DNA from: Dioscorea cayenensis subsp. rotundata
Taxonomy: Eukaryota; Streptophyta; Magnoliopsida; Dioscoreales; Dioscoreaceae
Direction of reading: 5' to 3'
Assembly: GCF_009730915.1 (NCBI RefSeq)
Contig: NC_052481.1
Location: 3,906,001 to 3,970,000 of the forward strand
Length of the DNA: 64,000 nucleotides
How positions within the stretch are numbered: position 1 is the stretch's first letter; each line of letters opens with the position of its first letter. The position numbers and the translations under genes were made by a program. The notes below the pieces were generated by a model. The model saw nothing but the letters and a program-made list of their open reading frames with translations, had not been told where the DNA came from and ran no database searches. Positions 1 through 11,666 of the stretch are shown one piece after another.

Positions 1-22
1 TTTTGGTCCTCCTTACTTGCAG

Positions 23-3000
23 CCCTTTTGGCCTTCAATTGTAATGAGGAAGTGGTTAAATATTAAACCAAAGGTGCATGAGTTCAGTGAGGATGAGGTT
101 GATACTGAGAGTGAAGATGATGGTTAGTTATTTATATCCTTTTTACAGATTTCTTTTTAAAATTGTTTTCATGCACTTCAATTGATTCATCCCACTGATG
201 GAGATTATCTTCCAAATATTTTAAAGAGACAAAGAATGTTAGAAGGGAATGGGTCATTCAAGCAGTGGGCAGCGAAAATGCAGTCTCTACTCAAACTTCA
301 GGTAATAGCAAATTTGAAGCAAATGTTTGTCTTTTTTGTTGTTATTCATTTATCAAGAATTCCGATTAACTAAATTTTTGTTACTATGATCAAATCTACA
401 TAATACTACATAGTTTGGCTTGGCCTTCAGTATGTTTCCATTCTGAAATGGATTAATTGAATACATTAATTATCTCATTTCTTTTGCACACTAGATTGTG
501 CTAGTTAATTGTTGGATACAACCAAAACACTTTATCGACGTTTGCCGAAGCCCAAGCAATTGCTTCATCTTTCTGTCTAGTGTTCTAATATTGGTTTTCA
601 AAGGTGTTATTTTGGTCAATTTTTGGGTGCTGGCAGATACTTTCTCATTAACTGATGACGTTAATGATGTAATCATTTACCGGGTGATGATTATGGTAAT
701 GTAACAAAAATTGCAGTTTTAAACACATTATTTGTTCGTATATTTGACCATTTGTTTATGTTGGAAATATAATACCACATCGGTTGTGTAATAGAAGTGT
801 AATGGGTTTATATATAGGTATAGAGGTTGAGCCACTAAGTCTTGAAACTTTTTGGTGTAAGGCCCCTAAGTCCATATAGAGCCCATATAGGGTCCACTAG
901 TATCAAAATATAAGATCTAACAGTTTATTTTTTGCTCATGTACATGTATTTTCAAAATGTCGTAGATCACAGGCAGTTCGCCATGTCATCGTCTCCAACA
1001 AAATTTCTCCAATTTTTTTTTTTTTGAAAAATAATAATGCCTTATGGGAGCCAACATGAAATCAGATGATGCCACCTTAGCCCACCACCTCAACAGACAT
1101 GGGCATAGTAAATAATATATATGTTGAACTCAACAAGTATGGTGATGAACAATTTCAACAATACGCAAGACTCATGTTGACCATCTTGAAAATACATGGG
1201 ACAAAATGAACATTACAATAAAAAAATACATCTAAATAAACTTTTAATTAGTTTGATTGTTGTCATTAATGTTTGCATCTCAGGGCACATCCATGGTTAA
1301 GTTTCCTTTGAAATGAATTAGCTGTTTAGAAGAACTAATTATAGATGGCACTTTCCTTTATATTCATGAGCAAAGGGTTGTATCCAACTTAAGCTGCTTA
1401 TGGAGGATTACCAAGTGGAAATTTGTTCTTTTGTTTTGCAAGCTTTGGCTTTTCTTGATCGGTCTTTCTTCATTCATCTACTACCATTCATTGAAGGCTA
1501 GCAACACTAATATTTCCATGTGCACCTTTAATTTATTTTATTCTTAATTCATCATTCTACATATACCTCAATTTTTTCTTCTATTGCACATAGAGTTTCA
1601 AAGGAAGGGTGCCTCATCAAGACTGAGGAGAAGAAAATCAGAGACTTTGCGGATTCAATATATAAATAAAAAGGATGTGAGGTTTGATTTCTCACACTTC
1701 ATCATATGGTTCTGACTGAGGATTAGATGAAATTTAATTTATGCTCAGGTTTTGATGAGTTTAATCAACAGGGTCATGATAGGATCATGGAATGTTGCTG
1801 GAAGAGTCCCATCTGATGATCTCGAGATTGATCAGTGGCTTTGTACAGGAGATCTAGCAGATTTGTACATTCTTGGGTGAGTGTATTTTTGTATATCGAG
1901 TTTTAATAATCAAAATATTTGTAATCCATCCTATATGGATGTGTTTTATTAGTGTCAAGGATATGCAAATACACATGAGATCAAATCTTCACAAGAGGAA
2001 TTTTATCTGTTCAAATGTGTGACTTTTTTATTTTGCTTCTTGAAAGTTGGTGATGATGAATTTGATTGTTAAAATGTACCATGCAGTCCTATCTGATGTC
2101 TTTGTTTCCTGCAGTTTTCAAGAGGTAGTTCCTTTGAATGCTGGTAATGTGTTGGGAGCAGAAGATAGCAGGCCAATCCCAAAATGGGAGGCCATAATTC
2201 GGAGGGCATTAAATAAGTCTTCAGAGCCAAAGCCAGCATGTAAAAGTCATAGTGCTCCTCCATCACCTGTGTCTAACAACATGATTCCTAATAGGGAGCT
2301 TTTAAATAATTCAGTTGTGCCTATAGTGACCATTACAAGCAATATTGTTGAAGAAGATGAGGATGAACATATTAATCTGAGGAAGAGATTTCAGGAGGAG
2401 AATGGCGTGCTTAACATTGATCATGTGACTAAGCTTGACTGGCCTGAATATTCATTAGATACCCCACCACAACCTTTGCAATCTGGAACTAAGTTGAGGA
2501 GAGTCTTGAGCAATGTCCCAAGCAGCGGCTTTGATTTGATGGAGAAATCTCAATTTGCAGACTCCTTCAATGTGCAATTCAATATTGGATTGAAAAGAGT
2601 GTATCACAGCTCTGGGAACCTTGGGATGCTCTGGCATCAGGAGCAAAAGGTGTCTGATCTTGATACATTTGATGATTTTTCTGACAAGTTGTCTAAAGAG
2701 GGAAATTCAATTCCGGAATATGTGACTGACAAATGTGAAGATGGAGCTAGCGATGAATATGCAAAGCCCCGGGCTAGATATGTGCGGATCGTTAGCAAGC
2801 AAATGGTTGGTATTTACATATCAATTTGGGTGTCTAGGAGGCTTAGGAGACATATAAACAATTTGAAGGTGTCACCAGTTGGTGTTGGTATAATGGGATA
2901 CATGGGAAACAAGGTTATTCTATGTTAACCTCTCTGAATCCCCAGTGTTTATTTCCATTTCTTGATACATGAGACATTGTTTTCCTGCTTGTTAATTTGG

Positions 3001-4391
3001 AAATGCATTGCTACAGGGTTCTGTTTCTGTAAGTATGTCACTCTTCCAAACTCGTTTTTGTTTCGTCTGTTCTCATCTGACATCCGGCCACAAAGAAGGA
3101 GATCAACATAAGCGCAACTCCGATGTCTATGATATCTTACAACGCACACGGTTCTCTGGTATTTCAGATGTTGATCAACCCAAGACAATCCCTTGTCATG
3201 AGTAAGTATTGTTTCACTATCATAGATTATCTATTTAATTAATAGACGACTTATCTTTGCTTTGCCTGCATTCTTCCAGTCCTAAAACAACATTTCTTAT
3301 TTGATTAATCATTAATGACAACCGTTGAAAACAAATGTTAGATTGAATTAGAACTATTAAAGAAATTCAGAATTGATGTGTTTATTTATTTATGTTCAAA
3401 GTCCTGTAAAATTAAATTAAAGTAAACTGCACCATTAATTTTCGGTTGTACTCAGATCTAGTTATAGGATTATAATGTACATATTTTATTTTCATAATCT
3501 GATGGGTGATTCGGCCTCTCTCTGAATGAGAGCAGTCGTATATTTTGGTTTGGCGATTTGAACTATCGTCTTAATTTGCCGGATGCTGAAGTAAGGGAAA
3601 TGGTTGCTAAGAAACAGTGGGACGAACTCATCAACAGTGATCAGGTAGGTCTATTACACTGCTTTCAGTTAAGATGATGTTTTTACCAGGAAGTAACTAC
3701 ACACTGATTTCATTGGGTTGTTTCTATATTACTTCTGCTAATTATATGATTAAAATGTACATGTTTAATGTAATAGCTAGCGAAGGAGCTAAGATATGGT
3801 AGGATATTTGATGGATGGAAGGAGGGCCCTATTGATTTCCCACCAACTTACAAGTATGTCATAAACTCCAACAGGTATGTTGGCGAAAATGCCAGAGAAG
3901 GTGAAAAGAAGAGATCCCCGGCATGGTACTCTCTCTTTCTCTCTACATATATATCATCTAGTCTCGACTAAATCCAAATTTTATTGAATGTGATCACATG
4001 TATACTTTATATGCACATCCTGATCATCAAATCAAGTATAATTAGGCCATTAAAATGCTTGAAAAACAATTTTTTGCTTATCTAAATGATTTAGCCTTGT
4101 GTTTTTGGCTATCCATTTAATAATTGTTCATATTCATTGATATGTAGATTTGACACTAATGATAAACTCCTTTGCAATTTCTTTAGGTGTGATCGTATAC
4201 TTTGGTCTGGAAAAGGTATTAAACAGCTTTCTTACCAGAGGTCGGAGCTAGACATCTCGGATCATCGTCCTGTGAGCTCTATCTTCTCAGTTGAAGTTGA
4301 AGTTTTTGACCAGAGGAAACTCCAAAGGGTTCTGAATGTCACTAATGCCGGCTTGCTACCTGAAGTGTTCTGCTGTGAAGAGAAAGGATGA
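23..4391 (+). CDS. Type I inositol polyphosphate 5-phosphatase, 5' partial
   Basis: Exons read from the sequence: 23-122, 204-301, 1596-1681, 1772-1876, 2115-2913, 3017-3201, 3533-3644, 3777-3925, 4187-4391; together 613 codons in one open frame including the TGA stop. The first coding exon (usually a short basic MRTRRG-type start) lies outside the window. The product removes the 5-phosphate from inositol phosphates and phosphoinositides. Visible family motifs are [11 protein letters not shown] near the start, [14 protein letters not shown], a long variable acidic insert in the 799-nt exon, [14 protein letters not shown], the [16 protein letters not shown] stretch across an intron, [25 protein letters not shown] and SDHRPV; the last two carry catalytic residues. 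Exon 204-301 is the least certain: it uses a weak-looking acceptor, but it restores phase on both sides. Intron 302-1595 holds a solo LTR. The nearest relatives I recall are Arabidopsis 5PTase1/2-type proteins; the exact paralogue is not decidable. Confidence 0.9.
759..922. mobile_element. Small solo LTR (TRIM-like) in an intron
   Basis: A 164-bp segment starts TGTTGGAAATA and ends GATCTAACA, so it has the TG...CA ends of an LTR. It is flanked by the identical 5-mer GTTTA at 754-758 and 923-927, the size of an LTR-retrotransposon target duplication. It carries the CCACATCGG motif often seen near the 5' end of TRIM LTRs and a TATATATAG stretch. It lies in intron 2 of the 5-phosphatase gene. 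No internal region or second LTR is present, which fits recombination to a solo LTR. Confidence 0.75.
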
Positions 4392-4881
4392 TGCATTACC
4401 ATGTAAGAGTTATCACCTATTAATTAATTGATGCTTTAAAACTAAGAAAAATCAATAATAACCACATTTTAGTTTGAACTTAACCTAGTTTCTATTATTA
4501 GGCTTTTGATGCTGTCCACCGTTCTTTAACGTGCAGGAACTTTCGTCACCTGGTGGCAATCAGAAATATAACACCTCAATCCATAAATATTTTTTTTGGA
4601 TGGACTCAACATGACCATAGATAATTGGTGGAGAATTAAATAATTAAAGTCCAGAATTATCGACTCTAGAATAGGGTGTGTGCTCATGTGGCTTGTTGAA
4701 CTCAGTGAGGAGTTTTTAGATTTTTGTGTGATTCTAGTTCCAGTGGTGAAACTTATGTACAATATCTGGGAGAAATAAATTACAGAACTTTTAAATGGCT
4801 GTTATATCTAAAGCAATTGATGCCGGGACATGGATCAAAGTATAGGTTTTGAGAATTGAAGGGTGAAGTACAAAAGGTTTT

Positions 4882-5395
4882 GTATTGCTTGTGTATTTTC
4901 TGTCTTTTTTTTTACAAGTTTATTGTATGAGAAACACTAACAACAAATGTTCAGAAATATCAAAATCCTCTAGCAGTTTTCGTATTGCTTGTGTATTTTC
5001 TGTCTTTTTTTTTTTACAAATTCATTGAATGAGAAACACTAACAACAAATGTTCAGAAATATCAAAATCCTCTAATAGTTTTCTGTTATTTTTGTGCATG
5101 GGTGTTCTTTTTCATACTGATCTCTATTCTCTTACTATTTTCTTTTTTTCTGAATATTCCAGAATTATTATTTTCAACCTGCGCAAACCATCGCAATCAC
5201 TGCCTCAAATGTATAGTACTTTATCAATTGTTCGAAGTATTATCTGTTTACTATATAGCAAGCAGTTGAGTTTTGTTTACATGATATAAACTTGTTTGAA
5301 CAAGTACAAATGGTTGCAATCACAGTCTTGACTGAATACTACTTTATCAATTGTTCAAGGTTATATCGGTTTAATATATAGCAAGCAGTTGAGTG
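4882..5395. repeat. Two local tandem duplications between genes
   Basis: The stretch beginning GTATTGCTTGTGTATTTTC at 4882 repeats at 4982 with a period of about 100 bp and few differences. A second pair, beginning ACTTTATCAATTGTTC near 5218 and 5341, shares a tail GCAAGCAGTTGAG and has a period of about 123 bp. Both lie in the 1.2-kb spacer between the 5-phosphatase stop and the peroxidase start, so the second pair is in the probable peroxidase promoter. Nothing else is recognised in 4392-5575. Confidence 0.8.
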
Positions 5396-5575
5396 TTGAA
5401 ACAAGTTGGTTGAAGTAGGTATATCTTCTCTAGCTAACTCTACACTAGTGGGTGGAGAACCTGAGAAAGGAATTAGAAACAGACTAAGGTTTGACTTGGT
5501 CATCTGCAGATTATATAAATGTCTCATCCTCATTGCATCTCTGTTTGAAGCAATTTCATCCAGTAAACTTATCTG

Positions 5576-7172
<1,597 letters not shown>

Positions 7173-7744
7173 TACTTTCCTCTTCACCTTCACTCACTTG
7201 TGCCATTAATATATATATATATATATATATTTGATCATTTGTCAATTCAATACTGTAGACAAAGAGATAAATATTTATTCTTTTCTTTTTTTGTTCTGCT
7301 GCTATTTTTAATATTTTTATAGTAGTTTTATGTTAAAGTAATGAAATGTTTGCAAATGTCTGAAAATATTCATTTTGACCTCTTTATTGTATCTGAATTC
7401 ACAAAAAAGACATCTATATAAAAGAGCCAGAACAAATGGATCTGTGTAATTTTGGATTAAAATGTATGTTTTTATATTTTAGGGATAAAAAATAAGCAAT
7501 GATTAAAACTTTCAGGACTACTAGTAGCTGATACTTCATACATATAATTGTAAAATATTTACATATATATATATATATATATAAAAATTAAAGGAGGACT
7601 AATAATACATTCAAATTTCAAACTAAGAAAATCATCAGTTGGCCACATAAGAGATCTTGTGTGCTAAATTTCTACAAGTAGAGACAGTCTTACTTTCAGG
7701 GCATATGCTACACATAGAAAAGTTCCAAAATCACACTATTGGGC
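7173..7744. other. Convergent 3' spacer
   Basis: This is the 572-bp AT-rich gap between the peroxidase stop and the stop of the convergent SAYSvFN gene. It has (TA)n runs at about 7210-7231 and 7562-7583. It should hold both 3' UTRs; no ORF or element is recognised. Confidence 0.7.
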
Positions 7745-9509
7745 TCAAAGCTGTCCAGCTCTGATGTCTCTGTCAAGACGATCTGCATTAAGTGTACCAG
7801 GCAGCTCTATAAAATCTTCATTGAATATCGAATATGCGCTGCAGAAAATCACAAGGTGAACTATCGATCAGAGAACAGAGTATAAAAAATAGATCAATTT
7901 ACAATGTCGGTTCAGCGTCTAACATGTGTATAAAGTCTAAACACGTAAATTTTTACTTGACATGTGATAATAATTCACAAACACAATGTGTTTTGAGATC
8001 CATTATTTGTCCTGAATGATGTTTAGGGTTGAATGTTTAAGTAACACTGTTAATAATGTCACAGCCAATAAAAGTTCTCGCAGAAACGATGTGACTTGGT
8101 CATAAAGCACTAAAACAGTAAAACAATCTACAAAAATACCATGAAAAAGATGAGAAGATAATCAAACTATCCCAATAATCAGAAGAACAAAGATAAAACA
8201 AAATAAATTAAGCTGCAAAGAAGACAATTACCTCAAATCACCATGTTGTCTCTTTCCAAGATTTAGAATTATGATCAGAAACCCAGTCCCAAGAATCTGC
8301 ATGGTACATTGAATCCAGTAAATCTTTAGTAGAAAACAACTATCTATATCCAATTTGAATCATTTGATGCTTGTAATCCAGTTGTCAACCACATATAGCA
8401 TATCAAAAGTAAACACTTAGATCTAAAATCACTGGCAAAGTTCAGGTTACAAAGCATGCTTACATATACAGGCCCTAGATCCCATCTGTGAGCAACAGGT
8501 GCCAATGAAAACCAGAGAACAATACAAGCCCAAGCCTTCAGACTGATAGAGAAAATTGCCATCAACAGGATATCTATTGAAGTTAATAAAAAATGCAGTC
8601 ATGTGATCTGCAAATCATCCTCATTCAAAAACCAATATGCTCTCCAATCAGTTGCTTGCTTACCAGGCACTCTCAGTTTGTCACGGAGAAAATAAAAAAG
8701 CCGTCTCCTCCACCGGCTCGCCGATGTTGGAATCCTAAACTTCTGGATATGCAAACCATAAAAGAGCAAAGATAACAAAAACAAAAAACAATTACTAAAA
8801 TTCCATGAATAAAGGAATTCCCAGGTAGCATAGATTGTTGAGTATAATTAGCTAACCAAGTCATCATCTTCGTCATCATCATCCTCATGAAGATGTTTAG
8901 CAGGTGGTTTCGGAATAACAGCAACCATGAGAGAATCTAAAAAAACAATAACATGTCAAAAGAAACACAATGACAAGAATTTGAACAGCATAAAAAAATT
9001 TTTCCATCACAATTGCATAAATATGAATAAAAGCATACATCCAGATCAAAGATAAAAAAAATTTTAAGCTATAAAGGCTTCATTTTTCAAGATAGAACAT
9101 AGCACAAATCCATGACATTAGATGAAGAAACATAGTATATAAACCCTAGAAGAAGGAAAAAAGGGAAAGAAAAGGGAAGAGGATGGCAATGGAGAAAGGA
9201 CCTCCGTTATCAAGCTTGACGAGCAAATCATCACCATCACCACGGCCATTCTTCTTGTCGTGAAGAATCTTCCCTCGAAGGACGAGTTTGAGCCGGTCCG
9301 CCGGGAGGCCACGCTCGCCGGCGACCAATCTTCTCAAATCGCAAGCCTGTGATTGTTAGGGTTTCTGAGATCAAGAAACAAGAAATTTGGATCAAAATGG
9401 AGGATTTGCGAACCTTGATGATGGAGGGGAGTGTGATCTTGCTGGGTTGACCGGGGCCGATGGCTTTGAGGATGATCTCCACCTCGCGATCTTCTTCAAT
9501 CGCGGCCAT
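7745..9509 (-). CDS. Ubiquitin-like/SAYSvFN-domain membrane protein (SAYSD1 family)
   Basis: Seven exons on the - strand (9414-9509, 9202-9346, 8857-8936, 8664-8742, 8464-8573, 8232-8296, 7745-7838) join in phase to 223 codons, 222 residues. Residues about 8-90 form a ubiquitin-like fold (VEIILKAIGPGQPSKITLP, DRLKLVLRGKIL). An acidic linker HEDDDDEDDD follows, then a basic stretch SRWRRRLFYFLRDKL and two hydrophobic segments (about residues 127-155 and 164-177). Last comes the signature SAYSIFNEDF, ending DRDIRAGQL. The SAYSvFN family is named for this motif; the animal member SAYSD1 is an ER membrane protein tied to UFM1-modified ribosomes and quality control of stalled translocation. A similar role in plants is inference. 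An upstream in-frame ATG at 9530 would add seven residues (MLAQRAL); I chose 9509 because the ubiquitin-like strand follows directly. Confidence 0.9.
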
Positions 9510-9703
9510 TAGCGCGCGCTGGGCGAGCAACCGAGCTCTCTTTCTTTTCTGAGAAATTTTTCCAAGAGAGAATTTCGTTTTTCTTTGGGTGTATTTTTAT
9601 GTAAACCCCCCTGAAAGAAGACTTATTTATTATTTATGTTGGAAGTTTGAGCGTTTACCAAAATTCGGTTAATACACCCTTTCAATTATACCAAATTTCA
9701 CTT

Positions 9704-9705
<2 letters not shown>

Positions 9706-9741
<36 letters not shown>
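9706..9741. repeat. (AT)n microsatellite
   Basis: About 18 uninterrupted AT units sit next to the start of a transposon-like terminal sequence at 9742. Confidence 0.95.
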
Positions 9742-9743
<2 letters not shown>

Positions 9744-10316
9744 TGGGACATCCTAGAAAATAAATTTACGGGTATCTTCACAGCAGCCAATTGATCATCT
9801 ATCTAATGGCTCTTGTTTCATTACTAACCCCGGAGATGGAGTTACTGATGCTATTCCTATCTCCGAGATTATATTTATAATAAAACAGTTAGATTTGTGA
9901 GACATCCCTAAATTTTTAAATCTAAGAACATCTTTAGATTATCGGTCCTTATATAGAGGGCACATATTCTACGTGCGTTTATAGATTCCAATTCTAAGGA
10001 TGTTGATCCTGGCATGTTGGATTGTTATTTGACAAATAGTATCATCTGCTAAAAAATTTTCAATTTAGTTATTGTACTTAAGAACATTAACACAGTGAAA
10101 AGTGGGATACACAGTATTTGATCTGAACAGTTCAATCAATTACAACATAGTATTTTAACAAATCAAAACCATTAAATTTTATTTCCACTCAACCTACAGC
10201 AACTTAAACTAAAATACAAAAGCACACCCTAACTCACCCGTTCCTCTCTAACTCTCTCTATAATTGGGTCCTGTTTTCAATTGCGGACGTCTACCAACAA
10301 TCCGCAGAAAACTTAT

Positions 10317-10347
<31 letters not shown>

Positions 10348-11666
10348 CAAACAAATTAAATTTTAAAATATATACATGGTATTTAGTTTTATTGATGGAT
10401 ATATCTACATATATATAATTTTAAGAACTTTCTTGGGTACAGATGTAAAAAATTCTAAGTTTTCCTTCTCTTTGCGAAACAAGCCTTGTAATTTTATCAA
10501 ATAATGTAGATTTTCGCTGGGCAGTGGGCATATTATGGCCCTTTTAAAACCATAAATTACAAAAATCCTTAAAAAGTTGAATTTCCGATTTTATATATAA
10601 GCTCTAGAGTCTAGCCTATGTAGGGAAAATATCGTTTATACATTTATAAAATATATGGATTATACATTTATTTTTAATAATTTTATAAATTTTAGGTAAA
10701 ATCATTTATAAAACAAATGTATATTTTTTAAAAAAAATTATAATTATTATGTTTATGCATCTAATAAAAGTACATACAAAATTGTAATTTTATAAATAAA
10801 ATTTAATAATTTACTCAAATAACCAACAATTAACAACGGTGGTAGTATCCACATATATGTAATATATATATATATGGGTATACTTTGGGGACATTCATAG
10901 GAACGTCATGGGAGCTTACAAAATTAGAGAAATGTTGAGGAAGAGAGACAGTGAGAGGCGAGTTGATAAATAGTACTCATAATAAAAAATGTATTTTGAC
11001 CGAATAGATTGGTATGGTATTCTTAATTTTGATTTGAATTTAACTGATTTGGACGGCTCACGTGCAATCACTGTGCATCCCACTCTTTATTCTAACAGTT
11101 CAGATGAACGTCTGTAGATTTGAAATCTACGGACGTTGGTAGGAAACTCATCCTTATATATATATACATTTATAACACTCGTTTAAAAAAATGTATTTTT
11201 AATAAAATCAACAAGCCACAAGTCAAATACATGCATTATCGAAAATTGATTATTTGGCTTATGTATAAGACATAAAAATTGAGATGTAAACTTGCTACCC
11301 TACTTAAGGATTTTTTAACACTGTTGTATCAAGTACATTTCAAATCTAAATAATAAAAATTTCTATGAAATATAAAAATGGGATTAGTACTACTTAGATT
11401 AAAGACCCTGCAATGCTCGTTTCAAAATTTCACTATCACAGTAATTTTGTTACCGGTAAATCAAGAGATAAATGATATTCTACCTATCTAGAAAAATAAT
11501 ATATTAAGAAAAAATTTTGGATTATTTATACGTAGATTTTTTTTTTTTTAACGTTTGATGGGAAAATAAAAAAAAGTTCTCGGGAAAAAAAAGCATGTTA
11601 TATATAACCCTTTAAATTTTAATAATAAATGAATTTTCTACCTCGTCAAGTTATGGACTCTAGTCT
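9742..11666. other. AT-rich spacer with degenerate transposon remnants
   Basis: No coding exon is recognised. At 9742-9830 the order TCCTGGGACATCC, TAGAAAATAAATTT, CAGCAGCCAATTGATC, ATCTAATGGCTC resembles the terminal repeat of the Mutator-like element at 62366. Two related segments lie in opposite orientation: about 10070-10330 (read on -) and about 10900-11160 (read on +). They share blocks such as gagagttagagaggaacggg-like and CACTGTGCATCCCACT-like text. A small hairpin GTAGATTTGAAATCTAC lies near 11114-11130. (AT)n runs are at 10321-10347 and 10860-10876. Confidence 0.5.
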
